This document shows positions 1 to 10,119 of a DNA stretch of 64,000 nucleotides, in pieces. The stretch comes from Tsuneonella suprasediminis (GTDB lineage: Bacteria > Pseudomonadota > Alphaproteobacteria > Sphingomonadales > Sphingomonadaceae), in assembly GCF_003605755.1 (NCBI RefSeq), contig NZ_RAHJ01000014.1, positions 248,001 through 312,000 of the forward strand, given 5' to 3'. How positions within the stretch are numbered: position 1 is the first letter of the stretch; every line of letters begins with the position of its first letter. The position numbers and the translations under genes are program-made. The notes under the pieces are model-generated. The model worked only from the letters and a program-made list of their open reading frames with translations. It ran no database searches and had not been told where the DNA came from.

Positions 1-1075
1 TCAGCAACAGGCGCAGGTTCTTCTTGCGCGCAAAAGCAGCCTTCGCGGCATCGTCCGCCCCCGGCGCGACGACGACTTCGGTGAAGATTTCGCAGATCGC
101 CTCTGCCGTCGGGCCATCGAGCGGGACATTTGTGGCGACGATCCCGCCGAATGCCGAAACGCTGTCGCACGCCAGCGCATCGTTCCACGCCTCCAGCAAA
201 GTGCCGCGCTGCGCCACGCCGCACGGATTGGCGTGCTTCACGATCACCACCGCCGGTTCCTGCCCACCGAATTCGGCAGCCAGTTCGAACGCTGCGTTGG
301 CATCGTTGTAATTGTTATAGCTCAGTTCCTTGCCCTGCACCTGTTGCGCTTGCGGCAGACCGTTGGTGTGCGGGCCGCGCGGCAGGTACAGCGCCGCATC
401 CTGATGCGGATTTTCGCCGTAACGCAGCGTGCCCGACAGCACCCGCGTCATACTGACCTGCGGGGGGAATTTCTGCTGCTGATCGGCATAGGCGAACCAC
501 TGGCTGATCGCTGCGTCATAAGCGGCAGTGGCGGCAAATGCCTTCGCCGCCATACGCTTGCGGAATTCCAGCGTAGTCGCGCCGTTGTTGTTCGCCAGTT
601 CTTCCAGCAGTTCGGGATAGTCGGCCGGATCGGTGATGATAGTGACATAGCGATGGTTCTTCGCCGCCGAACGCACCATGCTCGGCCCGCCGATGTCGAT
701 ATTTTCGATCACGGTGTCGCGATCCGCGCCGCGCGCGACCGTGCTTTCGAACGGATAAAGGTTGACCACCACCAGATCGATCGCGCCGATCCCGTGGGTT
801 TCCATCGCCGCCGCGTGATCGGCATCGTCGCGCACCGCCAGCAGGCCGCCGTGGACCATCGGGTGCAGGGTTTTCACCCGGCCATCCATCATTTCGGGAA
901 AACCGGTGACATCGGACACATCGCGCACGTCCAGCCCGCCATCGCGCAGGGCCTTCGCCGTGCCGCCGGTGGACACCAGATCGACCCCGGCCTTCGCCAG
1001 CTTCGCGCCCAGATCGTCCAATCCGGCTTTGTCGGACACCGACAACAGTGCCCGCTTGATCGTTACGTCAGTCAC
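1..1075 (-). CDS. purH: Bifunctional IMP cyclohydrolase / AICAR formyltransferase PurH (3' end outside window)
   Basis: PurH catalyses the last two steps of de novo IMP synthesis in the cytoplasm. The visible 358 codons read [14 protein letters not shown] at the N-terminus, then [23 protein letters not shown] and NLYPFE, the hallmarks of the MGS-like cyclohydrolase domain (about residues 1-150). The start of the transformylase domain follows ([13 protein letters not shown], then VKHANPCG with the K-H pair near residue 270). The gene runs off the left edge of the window, so roughly the last third is missing. I chose the GTG at 1075 because the upstream ATG at 1086 hits a stop after four codons. 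The gene starts seven bases after the stop of the heparinase-like gene, so rpe, that gene and purH probably form one operon. The family call is secure. Confidence 0.96.
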   Translation of the reverse strand, partial: MTDVTIKRALLSVSDKAGLDDLGAKLAKAGVDLVSTGGTAKALRDGGLDVRDVSDVTGFPEMMDGRVKTLHPMVHGGLLAVRDDADHAAAMETHGIGAIDLVVVNLYPFESTVARGADRDTVIENIDIGGPSMVRSAAKNHRYVTIITDPADYPELLEELANNNGATTLEFRKRMAAKAFAATAAYDAAISQWFAYADQQQKFPPQVSMTRVLSGTLRYGENPHQDAALYLPRGPHTNGLPQAQQVQGKELSYNNYNDANAAFELAAEFGGQEPAVVIVKHANPCGVAQRGTLLEAWNDALACDSVSAFGGIVATNVPLDGPTAEAICEIFTEVVVAPGADDAAKAAFARKKNLRLLL

Positions 1076-1082
1076 CTGAATT

Positions 1083-2930
1083 TCATCCCATTTTTTTGAG
1101 CAGCCAGGAGAACGATCCCCCGCCGCGAGAAGTCAGCCCTTGCAATACGAGTTGCTGGATCGGTTGCGGGCGGCCCAGGCCATCGACCCACAGACTTTCC
1201 TCGATCGCCAGTTTCGCGTCGTCCGCTACCTGACCGAGCCGGAACTGCCAATAGCTGCCATCGCGCAAAGCCAGCCCGGCGCCCTTACCATCTTCGCTCA
1301 GCGCCAGTTCGATGCCCGGCCCGATGTGGAACCGGATGGCATAGCCGATCTTGCCGCGCTTGCCCTTCTTGCCCACCGGCAACAGCAGGTCTTCCCCGCG
1401 CAATTCGTTGCCATCGTCGCGCATGATCAGAATGCGGCGATGATCCAGCCCGAAACGCGCGGCATAGCCATTGTGGCTCGCTTCGACGCGGGTGGCCTTG
1501 CCATTGTCCAGCGTCAGCTGGCGGCGGTCCACCTCCACTTCCGCGACGCCCGAACCGACTTTGCCGTTCAGCAGGACCGCGGTGGAATTCGCATCGTCGA
1601 GCGTCAGTGTCGAATGCGCGGCAGTGGCACGCAGCCCCTGTTCGATCCGCACCGGCACCTGCCCGCCCGCAAACGCCGCACCGCCGCAGTTGACCACGAT
1701 CCGTTGGCCGTTGGCGGAAAATTCGAATGCCAGCGTCGACGCGCAACCCGTGCGCGCATGGCGGGCAAGCGGGGGCGGTGCAGCGTCGTAGATCAGCACC
1801 GACTTGCCACCGGCAACCCGCTGATAGCCCCATTGCCGCACGTTCTTCAGCGGGCGGGTTCGCACGCGACTGGCCAGAATCAGCGCGGAAATCCGCTCCG
1901 CCGAAACCGCGCCGCTGCCCTGCCACGATCCCAGCCCGCCATCCGAATGGGTCAGCCCCAGCAAAGGCGGCACCAGCAGCGCCAGCATCGCTTCCAGCGC
2001 AGAGGGCGGATCGCTCTTCACCGCTTCGTAGCAGGCGCGCAGCGTCGTAAGCAGGGCAATCGCCTGCATTTGCGCCAGCGGGCTGCGGCTGAGCACCCCG
2101 CCATCTTCCGCCACCAGTTCGCCCAGAGCGCGCAACAGGCCCGCTTCCCCGAACAGGCGGCGCGGCTTGCCTTCGGGCAGCAGCAATCCTGCCGCGACAA
2201 TGGCCGACCATCCGGCCACTTGCGCCAGCCGGTCGGACGTGCGCGCAGCATTCCGGTCGAGCCAGCGTGCCGTCTCCCCCATCGCCGCCAGCACACGGTT
2301 GCGGAAAGCGGAATCGTCGCCTGACAGGATATAGGGCGCATAGACGAACCAGTTGAGCAGGCGCGCGCCTGCATGTTCGACATGCCATGCCGCGCCCTTG
2401 CCCGGCGCAGGATTGGCATCGAGCCATGCGCGCAGGATACGCTCCGCCGTTGCCACACCCTGTTCACGCGGCGCCGCTGCTGCCAGATCGCCCAGCCAGG
2501 TGAAGCCATGAACGCATTGTTCGAACGGCGGCGTCAGTCGCGCGGCAGGGCTGAAATCGACCTGCGCGATCGGCGCCTTGACGCCATAGATCAGGAAATG
2601 CCCCGACCGCAGCGCCATGCCGGCCGCCCGGTCGCCTTCCAGTGGCTGCTGCACCGTAGCCAGCAAACGGGGTTTGGCCGGTTTGCGGAACGGCGACAGC
2701 AAAGTGGAACCGGAGACGCCCAGGCCATAGGCCATCCGCATCAGCCGCTCGCCCGCGCCCAGCGAAGGCGGGGCAAAGTCCGACAGAACCAGCGCCCGCG
2801 CCGGTTGGATCACTTCAGCGGGTTGTTCGGATGCGGTGACGACGGTGGGTTCGGGCATATCGCCGAGCGGCAAAGCGCTGTCGCTGCCGATGGCTGTGCT
2901 GCGAGGCTCCACCAACGTCGCGTCACCCAT
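1083..2930 (-). CDS. Heparinase II/III family protein
   Basis: This 615-residue protein has the two-part layout of heparinase II/III-like proteins: an alpha/alpha-toroid first half (about 90-330, with FTWLGDL and [14 protein letters not shown]) and a beta-sandwich second half (about 370-600, with [23 protein letters not shown], a typical Hepar_II_III segment around the metal and catalytic region). Family members cleave acidic polysaccharides by beta-elimination, but this rpe-purH-linked version in sphingomonads has no established substrate. I see no signal peptide in the first 40 residues, which begin acidic and polar, so an exported role is uncertain. Its ATG shares one base with the rpe stop (TGATG) and it ends seven bases before purH, so all three are probably translationally coupled. 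An activity on the cell's own envelope glycan is possible, but that is only inference. Confidence 0.85.
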   Translation of the reverse strand: MGDATLVEPRSTAIGSDSALPLGDMPEPTVVTASEQPAEVIQPARALVLSDFAPPSLGAGERLMRMAYGLGVSGSTLLSPFRKPAKPRLLATVQQPLEGDRAAGMALRSGHFLIYGVKAPIAQVDFSPAARLTPPFEQCVHGFTWLGDLAAAAPREQGVATAERILRAWLDANPAPGKGAAWHVEHAGARLLNWFVYAPYILSGDDSAFRNRVLAAMGETARWLDRNAARTSDRLAQVAGWSAIVAAGLLLPEGKPRRLFGEAGLLRALGELVAEDGGVLSRSPLAQMQAIALLTTLRACYEAVKSDPPSALEAMLALLVPPLLGLTHSDGGLGSWQGSGAVSAERISALILASRVRTRPLKNVRQWGYQRVAGGKSVLIYDAAPPPLARHARTGCASTLAFEFSANGQRIVVNCGGAAFAGGQVPVRIEQGLRATAAHSTLTLDDANSTAVLLNGKVGSGVAEVEVDRRQLTLDNGKATRVEASHNGYAARFGLDHRRILIMRDDGNELRGEDLLLPVGKKGKRGKIGYAIRFHIGPGIELALSEDGKGAGLALRDGSYWQFRLGQVADDAKLAIEESLWVDGLGRPQPIQQLVLQGLTSRGGGSFSWLLKKMG

Positions 2931-3604
2931 CAGGCGGGCACCTCCGCCAGGCCTTTAAGCGCCGCGATATTGGCGGCATATCTGTCGGGGCCACCGCGGA
3001 AAGTGGCCGATCCGGCCACCAGCACATCGGCCCCGGCATCGACACATTGCCGCGCCGTGGCGGGGTCGACCCCGCCATCGACCTCCAGATGAATATCGCG
3101 CCCGGTCTTGTCGATCATCTTGCGGATCGCTTCGATCTTGCGAAGCTGGCTGGAGATAAAGCTCTGCCCGCCGAAACCGGGATTGACGCTCATCACCAGC
3201 ACCAGATCGATTTCCTCGATCAGATAATCGAGCATCTTGGCAGGGGTCGCGGGGTTCAGGCTGACGCCGGCCTTCTTGCCCAGAGCGCGGATCGCCTGCA
3301 CCGTGCGGTGGATGTGCGGCCCCGCCTCGGGGTGGACAGTAATGATGTCCGCCCCCGCATCGGCAAAGCTTTCCAGCCAGTTGTCCACCGGGCTGACCAT
3401 CAGGTGCACGTCGAACGGCTTGTCGGTATGCGGGCGCAGCGCCTTGACCACGCCTGGCCCTATCGTGAGGTTGGGGACATAGTGCCCATCCATCACATCG
3501 ATATGAATCCAGTCGCAACCGGCGGCATCGATGGCGCGCACCTCTTCGCCAAGGCACGCGAAATCGGCAGACAGGATAGACGGGGAAATCAACGGCGCAT
3601 TCAT
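2930..3604 (-). CDS. rpe: Ribulose-phosphate 3-epimerase
   Basis: Rpe interconverts ribulose 5-phosphate and xylulose 5-phosphate in the pentose phosphate pathway. The 224-residue TIM barrel shows the full set of family motifs: [10 protein letters not shown] at the N-terminus (catalytic Asp near 12), [20 protein letters not shown] (metal His and Asp), [18 protein letters not shown] and LEVDGGV near 180 with the second catalytic Asp. The open frame extends 40 codons upstream, but that stretch has no family similarity, so I start at the ATG that reads [11 protein letters not shown]. The gene is first in the probable rpe, heparinase-like, purH operon and is divergent from the M20 peptidase gene. 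Confidence 0.96.
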   Translation of the reverse strand: MNAPLISPSILSADFACLGEEVRAIDAAGCDWIHIDVMDGHYVPNLTIGPGVVKALRPHTDKPFDVHLMVSPVDNWLESFADAGADIITVHPEAGPHIHRTVQAIRALGKKAGVSLNPATPAKMLDYLIEEIDLVLVMSVNPGFGGQSFISSQLRKIEAIRKMIDKTGRDIHLEVDGGVDPATARQCVDAGADVLVAGSATFRGGPDRYAANIAALKGLAEVPA

Positions 3605-3722
3605 CGGCGGACCTTGCGGCTGGGTGCGTCCTCTCGAAATTGCGTTAACCTGCGCAGGAAAGGGCGACAAGCGCCCCACACCCCTTTTCCACACCGCCTC
3701 CACAGCGTAAGCTTCGGGAATC

Positions 3723-4922
3723 ATGCTTCATCCAGACTTACTCGATGCCGCCCGCGCGCTTTCCGACCGGATTGTGACTTTGCGCCGCCAGATCCATGCC
3801 GAACCCGAACTGGGTCTGGAAACGCCCAAAACACTGGCAAAAGTACGCGCCGCGCTGGCGCACCTGCCGCTCGAATGGCGCGAAGGCGGGCAGACGACCG
3901 GCGCTGTGGCCACGCTGAAATGCGGGCAGCCAGGGCGCCGCGTACTCCTGCGCGGAGATATGGATGCGCTGCCGATGGACGAACAGACCGGGCTGGACTT
4001 CGCTTCCGCAGTGCCGGGGCGGATGCATGCCTGCGGACACGATACCCACACTGCGATGCTGGCAGGCGCGGCAGAGCTGCTGGCGGCGCGCGCGAACGAG
4101 CTGTCGGGTGAAATCCAGTTCATGTTCCAGCCGGGCGAGGAAGGGTACCACGGCGCGCGCCATATGCTCGACGACGGGCTGATCGACCCGCTGCCCGAAG
4201 CGGCCTTCGCGCTGCATATCATGCCCAATGCCCGTCACGGCGCGGTGGCCGGGCGGGCGGGCGCGCTGATGGCGGCAGCGGACCAGTTCGATATTCTCGT
4301 GAAAGGCAGCGGCGGCCATGCCTCGATGCCGCACGACACCCACGATCCTGTCCCCGGCGCCTGCGCCATCGTGACAGCGCTACAGGCGATGGTCACCCGG
4401 CGGTTCAACGCCGCCGATGCCGTGGTCGTTACTGTTTCCATGATCCACGCGGGCACCGCGCATAACGTGATCGCAGACGAAGTCGCCTTGCGCGGCACGA
4501 TCCGCACATTGTCGCCCCATCACCGCGAAAAGGCCCACGCCCTGCTGGCCGAAACTGCCGAAGCGACGGCGAGGGGATATGGCCTGACCGCCGAAGTCAC
4601 TGTCACGCCCGGTTTTCCCGTGACTCTGTGCGATCCGCGCGCAGTGGCGCTGGGGCGAGCAGTGACAGACGAGCTGTTCGGCGCCGATGACTGGGTATCG
4701 CTGCCCGCGCCGATCATGGGGGCGGAAGATTTCTCTTACGTGCTCGAACAAGTGCCGGGCGCGATGTTCTTTCTGGGCGTCGCGGCAGAGGGAGACGACG
4801 ACTGGCGCAGCGCGTGTTCGATCCATTCGCCGCGGATGATGGTGGACGAAGCCGCTTTGCCCCGCGGCACCGCACTGCTGGCCGGATGCGCGATCCGGTT
4901 CCTCGAATCCGGGTTCGACTGA
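3723..4922 (+). CDS. M20 family amidohydrolase (hippurate hydrolase type)
   Basis: This 399-residue enzyme belongs to the M20 / HipO-AbgB-IAA-amino-acid hydrolase group, which cleaves N-acyl or aryl-amino-acid amides with a Mn/Zn centre. Visible signatures are [14 protein letters not shown] near the start, [34 protein letters not shown] (metal His, catalytic Asp), [17 protein letters not shown] (catalytic and metal Glu) and [12 protein letters not shown] near the end (metal His replaced by the usual AEDF motif of the group). Length fits the family. It has no signal peptide, so it is cytoplasmic. It stands alone, divergent from rpe and convergent with the helicase. The physiological amide substrate cannot be told from sequence. 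Confidence 0.9.
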   Translation: MLHPDLLDAARALSDRIVTLRRQIHAEPELGLETPKTLAKVRAALAHLPLEWREGGQTTGAVATLKCGQPGRRVLLRGDMDALPMDEQTGLDFASAVPGRMHACGHDTHTAMLAGAAELLAARANELSGEIQFMFQPGEEGYHGARHMLDDGLIDPLPEAAFALHIMPNARHGAVAGRAGALMAAADQFDILVKGSGGHASMPHDTHDPVPGACAIVTALQAMVTRRFNAADAVVVTVSMIHAGTAHNVIADEVALRGTIRTLSPHHREKAHALLAETAEATARGYGLTAEVTVTPGFPVTLCDPRAVALGRAVTDELFGADDWVSLPAPIMGAEDFSYVLEQVPGAMFFLGVAAEGDDDWRSACSIHSPRMMVDEAALPRGTALLAGCAIRFLESGFD

Positions 4923-5010
4923 GCGGATTACCCCACCCCACCGTCGCCCCCTTCTGTTGGTCAGGACAGGGAGGACGGGTGAAGCGATAGTTTCAGCGCA
5001 GGGGCAGCAA

Positions 5011-6876
5011 TCAGCCTTTCGGCCCGCTTCCCTTTGGCTTGCCGCCCTTCGGCCCGAACGATTTCGGTCCCGCACCTTTTGGCCCGGCGTCTTTCGCGCC
5101 GGGGCTCTTGCCGAATTTCTTGCCGGCAAATTTGCCGCCGGGCTTATGCGGCCCTTTGCCATAGGTACGCTCGCCATCGTTGGCGCGGCGTGGGCCCTTG
5201 CCACCGTGACGGGAAGGCTTGCCACCAAACTCGCGCTTGCCTGAGCGATTGTCGCGCGCGGCTTCACGCGGGCCTTCGGATGGCTCGATCAGGATTGCGG
5301 CCTGATCGTCATCACCCTGAGCGGTGCGTTCGACTGCGTCGGCAAAGCGGCTGGCAATTGCGCGCGGCACCTGAAAATGGGTTTCATTCCCACCGATACG
5401 GATCGCGCCGATTTCGTTGCGCGTGATATGTCCCCGGCGGCACAGCAGCGGCAGAATCCAGCGCGGATCGGCATTGTGCCGCCTGCCGATGGCCATGCTG
5501 AACCACACGGTATCTTCGAAGCCGGGGCGATGGCGTTCCTGCTGCGCGGCCTTGCGCGCTTCGGGGGTATTCTCGGTCAGATCTTCTGGCGCAGGCATCG
5601 CCGCGCGATGGGCGCGCACCAGTGCGGCGGCGATATCTTCCGGCGATTTTTCCGCCATCAGCCGCTGCGCCAGCGCCCGATCTTCGTCCTCGATCTCAAC
5701 CGGCTGGAGCAGCGCACCGAGCAGGCGCTCACGGTCCTGTTCCTGAATCGCAGCCTTGGTCGGCGCATCGATCCATTCGGCTTCGATCTTCGCCCCGCGC
5801 AGCATCGATTCCACCCGGCGGCGACGGGGAAAAGGGACCACGATAACCGCAGTCCCTTTCTTGCCCGCACGCCCGGTGCGGCCCGAACGGTGTTGCAGCG
5901 TTTCCGCATCGCGGGGAATCTCGACATGGATCACCAGGCTCAGCGTCGGCAGGTCGATCCCGCGCGCGGCCACGTCGGTCGCCACGCAAACCCTTGCGCG
6001 CCGGTCGCGCAATGCCTGCAACGCCTGATTGCGTTCCGACTGCGAATGTTCGCCCGACAAAGCAACGACAGCAAAGCCGCGTTCCTGCAACATGGCGTGC
6101 AGACGGCGGACGTTGTCGCGCGTGGCGCAGAACAGGATCGCGGTTTCCGCTTCGTGAAAACGCAGCAGATTGACCACCGCCGCTTCGATTTCGGCGGGTG
6201 AGACGGTGACCGCCTGATAGGCGATATCGCCGTGGCCCCGTTCGTCGCCCACGGTCGAAATACGCAGCGCATCGTTCTGATAGCGCGTTGCCAGCGCCAC
6301 GATCTGGCGCGGCATCGTGGCGGAAAACAGCAAAGTGCGCCGTTCCTGCGGGGTACCGTCGAGGATTTCTTCCAGATCTTCGCGGAAACCCATGTCGAGC
6401 ATTTCGTCCGCTTCATCGAGCACAGCGACACGCAATGCCGACAGATCGAGCGCGCCACGCTCCAGATGGTCGCGCAGGCGGCCCGGCGTGCCGACCACGA
6501 TCTGCGCCCCGCCGCGCAGATTGCGGCGTTCTTTTGATGCGTCCATCCCGCCCACACAGGTCGCGATCCGGGCACCAGCACCGGCATAGAGCCATGCCAG
6601 TTCGCGGCTGACCTGCAACGCCAGTTCACGCGTCGGCGCGATTACCAGCGCCAGCGGCGATTCGGCAGGGGGCAGTCGCCCATTCGAATCGAGCAGGTCG
6701 GCGGCAAAGGCGAGGCCGAACGCCACGGTCTTGCCCGAACCGGTCTGTGCGGAAACGATCAGGTCACGCCCGGCGGCATCGGGGGCAAGGACAGCGGCCT
6801 GCACAGCGGTGGGCGCGGCATAGCCGCGCGCGGCAATCGCCTCTGCAAGGACGGGGGGAAGGTTGGAAAAAGGCAT
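5011..6876 (-). CDS. DEAD-box ATP-dependent RNA helicase (DeaD/CsdA-like)
   Basis: A DEAD-box RNA helicase that remodels RNA or ribonucleoprotein. The motifs occur in order: Q-motif (PTAVQAAVL), motif I AQTGSGKT, Ia PTRELALQ, GG, TPGRL, motif II DEAD, motif III SAT, then ARGIDLP, HRSGRTGRAG in the second RecA domain (ends near 360). Residues 480-550 look like a DbpA/CsdA-type RNA-binding domain (RHNADPRWILPLLCRR, IGAIRIGG). The last about 60 residues are a low-complexity Lys/Gly/Pro tail of repeated (G/A)GPKxxGPKG units, as in cold-shock helicases of this order. I choose the ATG at 6876 (MPFSNLPPVLAEAI matches the family N-terminus) over an in-frame GTG three codons earlier. Confidence 0.94.
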   Translation of the reverse strand: MPFSNLPPVLAEAIAARGYAAPTAVQAAVLAPDAAGRDLIVSAQTGSGKTVAFGLAFAADLLDSNGRLPPAESPLALVIAPTRELALQVSRELAWLYAGAGARIATCVGGMDASKERRNLRGGAQIVVGTPGRLRDHLERGALDLSALRVAVLDEADEMLDMGFREDLEEILDGTPQERRTLLFSATMPRQIVALATRYQNDALRISTVGDERGHGDIAYQAVTVSPAEIEAAVVNLLRFHEAETAILFCATRDNVRRLHAMLQERGFAVVALSGEHSQSERNQALQALRDRRARVCVATDVAARGIDLPTLSLVIHVEIPRDAETLQHRSGRTGRAGKKGTAVIVVPFPRRRRVESMLRGAKIEAEWIDAPTKAAIQEQDRERLLGALLQPVEIEDEDRALAQRLMAEKSPEDIAAALVRAHRAAMPAPEDLTENTPEARKAAQQERHRPGFEDTVWFSMAIGRRHNADPRWILPLLCRRGHITRNEIGAIRIGGNETHFQVPRAIASRFADAVERTAQGDDDQAAILIEPSEGPREAARDNRSGKREFGGKPSRHGGKGPRRANDGERTYGKGPHKPGGKFAGKKFGKSPGAKDAGPKGAGPKSFGPKGGKPKGSGPKG

Positions 6877-6930
6877 GAAACTCACGAATAGTCGGCCATG
6901 TCGCGACGGCGACAGAGCGGGAGGGAAAGA

Positions 6931-8121
6931 TCAGATAGCTTGTGCGGCGGCCCATCCGCTGGACCATGCCCATTGGAAGTTATAGCCACCCAGCCAGCCC
7001 GTCACGTCGACGGCTTCACCCACTACATACAGACCTGGAACGCGTTTGGCTTCCATTGTTTTCGATGAAAGTTCCGCGGTGCTGATTCCGCCCGCCGTCA
7101 CCTCCGCCTTAGCGAAGCCTTCGGTGCCATTCGGGTGGAACCGCCATGCCGCCAGTTGCCCCCCGGCATCGCGCAGTGTGGCGTCAGCGATCCGGCCCAG
7201 CGGGTCGTTCGGTGCGAACACTCCGCTTTGCCCGACCCGCTCCGCCAGCACATTCGCCAGCCGGTCGGGCATGACGTCACGCAGCAAGGCGCGCAGCGTG
7301 GCTTGCGGACTGGCCCGCTTGGCGTCGAGCAGCCATTCGGCACTGCGGTCAGGCAGAAAATCCACCGCAACAGGGGCGCCATGCCGCCAAAACGATGACA
7401 CTTGCAGTATAGCCGGGCCGGACAGGCCGCGATGGGTGAACAGCGCCGCTTCGCGAAAAGACGCGCCGCCTGCACTGGCGACCACTTCCGCCGATACGCC
7501 CGACAGTTCGCGGAACAGGACATCGTCGCCCCCCAGCGTCAGCGGCACCAGTGCCGGACGCGGTTCCACCACTTTCAGCCCGAACTGGCGCGCCAGATCA
7601 TAAGCGAAGCCGGTCGCGCCCATCCTGGGGATCGACGGTCCGCCAGTGGCGATCACCAGCGCAGGGGCGCTGAAGCGGCCTTGTGTGGTAGTGACGGCAA
7701 ACTGCCCATCGGCGTGTGATACATCGGTGACGCCATGCCCACACACCACTGTGCCGCCACCGCGCTCCACTTCCTCCAGCAACATAGCAACGATCTGTTT
7801 CGCGGACCCGTCGCAGAACAGTTGCCCCAGCGTCTTTTCGTGCCACGCGATGCCGTACCTCTCCACCAGTGCGAGGAAATCGGCGGGGGTATAGCGGCTG
7901 AGCGCCGAGCGCGCGAAATGCGGATTGGCCGACAGGAACCGTTCGGGCACAGTGCCGATATTGGTGAAATTGCAGCGCCCGCCGCCGGAGATAAGGATTT
8001 TCTTCCCCGCCCGCTCCGCATGGTCGATCACCAGCACCCGCCGTCCGCGCAGCCCGGCTTCCGCCGCGCACATCAGCCCGGCAGCCCCGGCCCCCAGCAC
8101 AATTGCATCGTATCGCTCCAT
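6931..8121 (-). CDS. NAD(P)/FAD-dependent oxidoreductase, HI0933/YhiN family
   Basis: This 396-residue flavoprotein begins with a Rossmann dinucleotide fold (YDAIVLGAGAAGLMCAAEA, GxGxxG at 10-15; acid ending strand 2 in VLVIDHAERAGKK). It carries the family signatures ILISGGGRCNFTN, VIATGGPSIPRMGATG and the C-terminal YVVGEAVDVTGWLGGYNFQWAWSSG segment that closes the FAD site. YhiN/HI0933 proteins are widespread and conserved, but their substrate is unknown, so no specific reaction is assigned. It is monocistronic or loosely linked to the helicase gene (54-base gap to the helicase start). Confidence 0.9.
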   Translation of the reverse strand: MERYDAIVLGAGAAGLMCAAEAGLRGRRVLVIDHAERAGKKILISGGGRCNFTNIGTVPERFLSANPHFARSALSRYTPADFLALVERYGIAWHEKTLGQLFCDGSAKQIVAMLLEEVERGGGTVVCGHGVTDVSHADGQFAVTTTQGRFSAPALVIATGGPSIPRMGATGFAYDLARQFGLKVVEPRPALVPLTLGGDDVLFRELSGVSAEVVASAGGASFREAALFTHRGLSGPAILQVSSFWRHGAPVAVDFLPDRSAEWLLDAKRASPQATLRALLRDVMPDRLANVLAERVGQSGVFAPNDPLGRIADATLRDAGGQLAAWRFHPNGTEGFAKAEVTAGGISTAELSSKTMEAKRVPGLYVVGEAVDVTGWLGGYNFQWAWSSGWAAAQAI

Positions 8122-8189
8122 CGGGCGCGCATAGGGGATTTATCGCCGCCGCGCCTCCCCTTTCCGCTTCACAGGCGGCGAACCGGCGA

Positions 8190-10049
8190 TCAGCCTGCAG
8201 CACGCTCCTGAACATGGGTGATCACCGCCGGGTCTTCGATCGTCTGCGGTACGACCACATCGGCACCGTTGACGATATCGCGCAGCAAATTGCGAAGGAT
8301 CTTGCCCGAACGTGTCTTAGGCAAGCCATCGACGAAATAGATCGCACGCGGCGCGGCAATCGGCCCGATATCGCCCCGGATCGACGTGACGATTTCGTAC
8401 TTCGCTTCCTCGTGATCGGCGAAACCGGGCTTCGTCACTACGAAAGCCACCGCCATTTCCCCTTTCAGTTCGTCCGCCGCGCCGACCACCGCGCATTCGA
8501 CGACTTGCGGATGGTTGGCGACCACTTCTTCCATCTGGCCGGTGGACAGGCGATGCCCGGCAACATTGATGATATCGTCGGTCCGGCCCATGATGTGAAT
8601 AAACCCGTCTTCATCGATTTTCCCGGCATCCCCGGTGGTATAGTGGCCCGGATAATCCATGAACCCGGCTGCGAAGCGCTCGGGGTTGTTCCATAAAGTG
8701 CGGAAGGCACCGGGCGGCAATGGCTGTTCGATCAGCAAGGTGCCCACGGCACCGGCGGGCATATCCTGCCCGCCGGCATCTTTCACTTTGAAGCGATAGC
8801 CGGGCACGGCATGGCCCGCACTGCCCGCGCGGATATGTGTCTGGCCCAGCCCGTAACAAGTGGCGATCGCGGGCCAGCCCAGTTCGGTCTGCCACCAGTG
8901 ATCGATCACCGGTTTGCCCAGCTTCTCAGCGATCCACAGCAACGTGTCGGGGTCCGCCCGTTCCCCCGCGAGGAACAGCGCCTGCAAGCTGTCGAGCGAA
9001 GCCGCATCGATAAACTCTCCCTCGGGATCAGCACGACGGATCGCACGGATCGCGGTCGGGGCGGTGAACAGCACTTTCACATCGTGCTTGTCCACCAGTT
9101 GCCAGAATATGCCCGCATCGGGTGTGCCGATGGGCTTGCCTTCGAACAGCACTGTCGCGCAGCCCTTCAACAGCGGACCATAGACGATATAGCTGTGCCC
9201 CACGACCCAGCCGATATCCGACGCCGCCCAATACACATCGCCAGTATCCACACCGTAAATCGCGCCCATCGACCAGTGCAGCACAGTCGCATGACCGCCG
9301 TTGTCGCGCACGACGCCTTTGGGCGTACCGGTCGTGCCCGACGTGTAAAGGATATAGAGCGGATCGCTCGCCTTCACCGTCACGCAATCGACCGGATCGG
9401 CGGCGTCATATGCGGCGGCCCAGTCCCGGTCGCGCCCCGGCATCAGATCGGCGGCAAGCTCTTCGCGCTGAAACACGATGGTCGCCACCGGTTTGTGCGT
9501 GGCACGGCTCAGCGCGTTATCGAGCAACGGTTTATAGGCAATCGTGCGCCCTGGCTCGAACCCGCACGATGCGCTCAGCACCAGTTTCGGCTGACAGTCG
9601 TCGATCCGCTTGGCCAGTTCGGGCGCGGCGAACCCGCCGAACACCACCGAGTGCACCGCCCCAATCCGGGCGCAGGCGAGCATGGCAAACACCGCCTCGG
9701 GGATCATCGGCATATAGATCACTACGCGGTCGCCGCGTTCGACCCCTTCGGCCACCAGCATTCCTGCGGTGCGTGCGACGCGTTCCTGCAAATCGGCAAA
9801 GCTATATGTTGCCGTCGCGCCGGTTATCGGGCTTTCATAGATCAGCGCGGCAGTATCCCCGCGGCCCGCCGCGACATGGCGGTCGACCGCGTTGTGGCAG
9901 GTGTTGATTTCGCCATCGGGGAACCAGACATCGCCATCCCGGTCATGCGGAGTTTGCGGAAACTTCGCCCAGTCGAGCCCACGAGCTGCATCCATCCAGA
10001 ACGCATCGGGATCGTTCTCTGCCCGGGCAGCGATTTCGGCGAAAGTCAT
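8190..10049 (-). CDS. prpE: Propionyl-CoA synthetase (PrpE-like acyl-CoA ligase)
   Basis: A 619-residue AMP-forming acyl-CoA synthetase. It shows the N-terminal ACAS_N region (DPDAFWMDAARGLDWAKFPQ), the AMP-binding signature YTSGTTGTPKGV near 240, the acceptor-site motif WWQTELGWP near 380, YHTTGD-like YTTGDAGKIDEDG, and the C-terminal RSGKILRNLLR with the Lys that is usually acetylated for regulation. It is distinct from the second, Acs-type enzyme at 11709-13676 and resembles PrpE (propionate to propionyl-CoA). I start at ATG 10049 because GGAGAG lies eight bases upstream; the extra 11 codons of the open frame have no family similarity. It lies downstream of the DcaP-like porin gene, separated by a strong hairpin at 10068-10097. 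Confidence 0.88.
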   Translation of the reverse strand: MTFAEIAARAENDPDAFWMDAARGLDWAKFPQTPHDRDGDVWFPDGEINTCHNAVDRHVAAGRGDTAALIYESPITGATATYSFADLQERVARTAGMLVAEGVERGDRVVIYMPMIPEAVFAMLACARIGAVHSVVFGGFAAPELAKRIDDCQPKLVLSASCGFEPGRTIAYKPLLDNALSRATHKPVATIVFQREELAADLMPGRDRDWAAAYDAADPVDCVTVKASDPLYILYTSGTTGTPKGVVRDNGGHATVLHWSMGAIYGVDTGDVYWAASDIGWVVGHSYIVYGPLLKGCATVLFEGKPIGTPDAGIFWQLVDKHDVKVLFTAPTAIRAIRRADPEGEFIDAASLDSLQALFLAGERADPDTLLWIAEKLGKPVIDHWWQTELGWPAIATCYGLGQTHIRAGSAGHAVPGYRFKVKDAGGQDMPAGAVGTLLIEQPLPPGAFRTLWNNPERFAAGFMDYPGHYTTGDAGKIDEDGFIHIMGRTDDIINVAGHRLSTGQMEEVVANHPQVVECAVVGAADELKGEMAVAFVVTKPGFADHEEAKYEIVTSIRGDIGPIAAPRAIYFVDGLPKTRSGKILRNLLRDIVNGADVVVPQTIEDPAVITHVQERAAG

Positions 10050-10067
10050 CGTATGCTCTCCAAATGG

Positions 10068-10097
10068 CCGGGCGGCCCGCATAATGGGGCCGCCCGG
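10068..10097 (-). terminator. Hairpin between porin gene and prpE (attenuator or terminator)
   Basis: A perfect 11-bp stem (CCGGGCGGCCC / GGGCCGCCCGG) with an eight-base loop lies just after the porin stop codon and ends 18 bases before the prpE start. The downstream strand reads CCATTT rather than a clean U-run, so it may be a weak terminator or an mRNA-stabilising stem that lowers prpE expression relative to the porin. Confidence 0.55.
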
Positions 10098-10119
10098 AAT
10101 TCATGCAATAATGCGACCG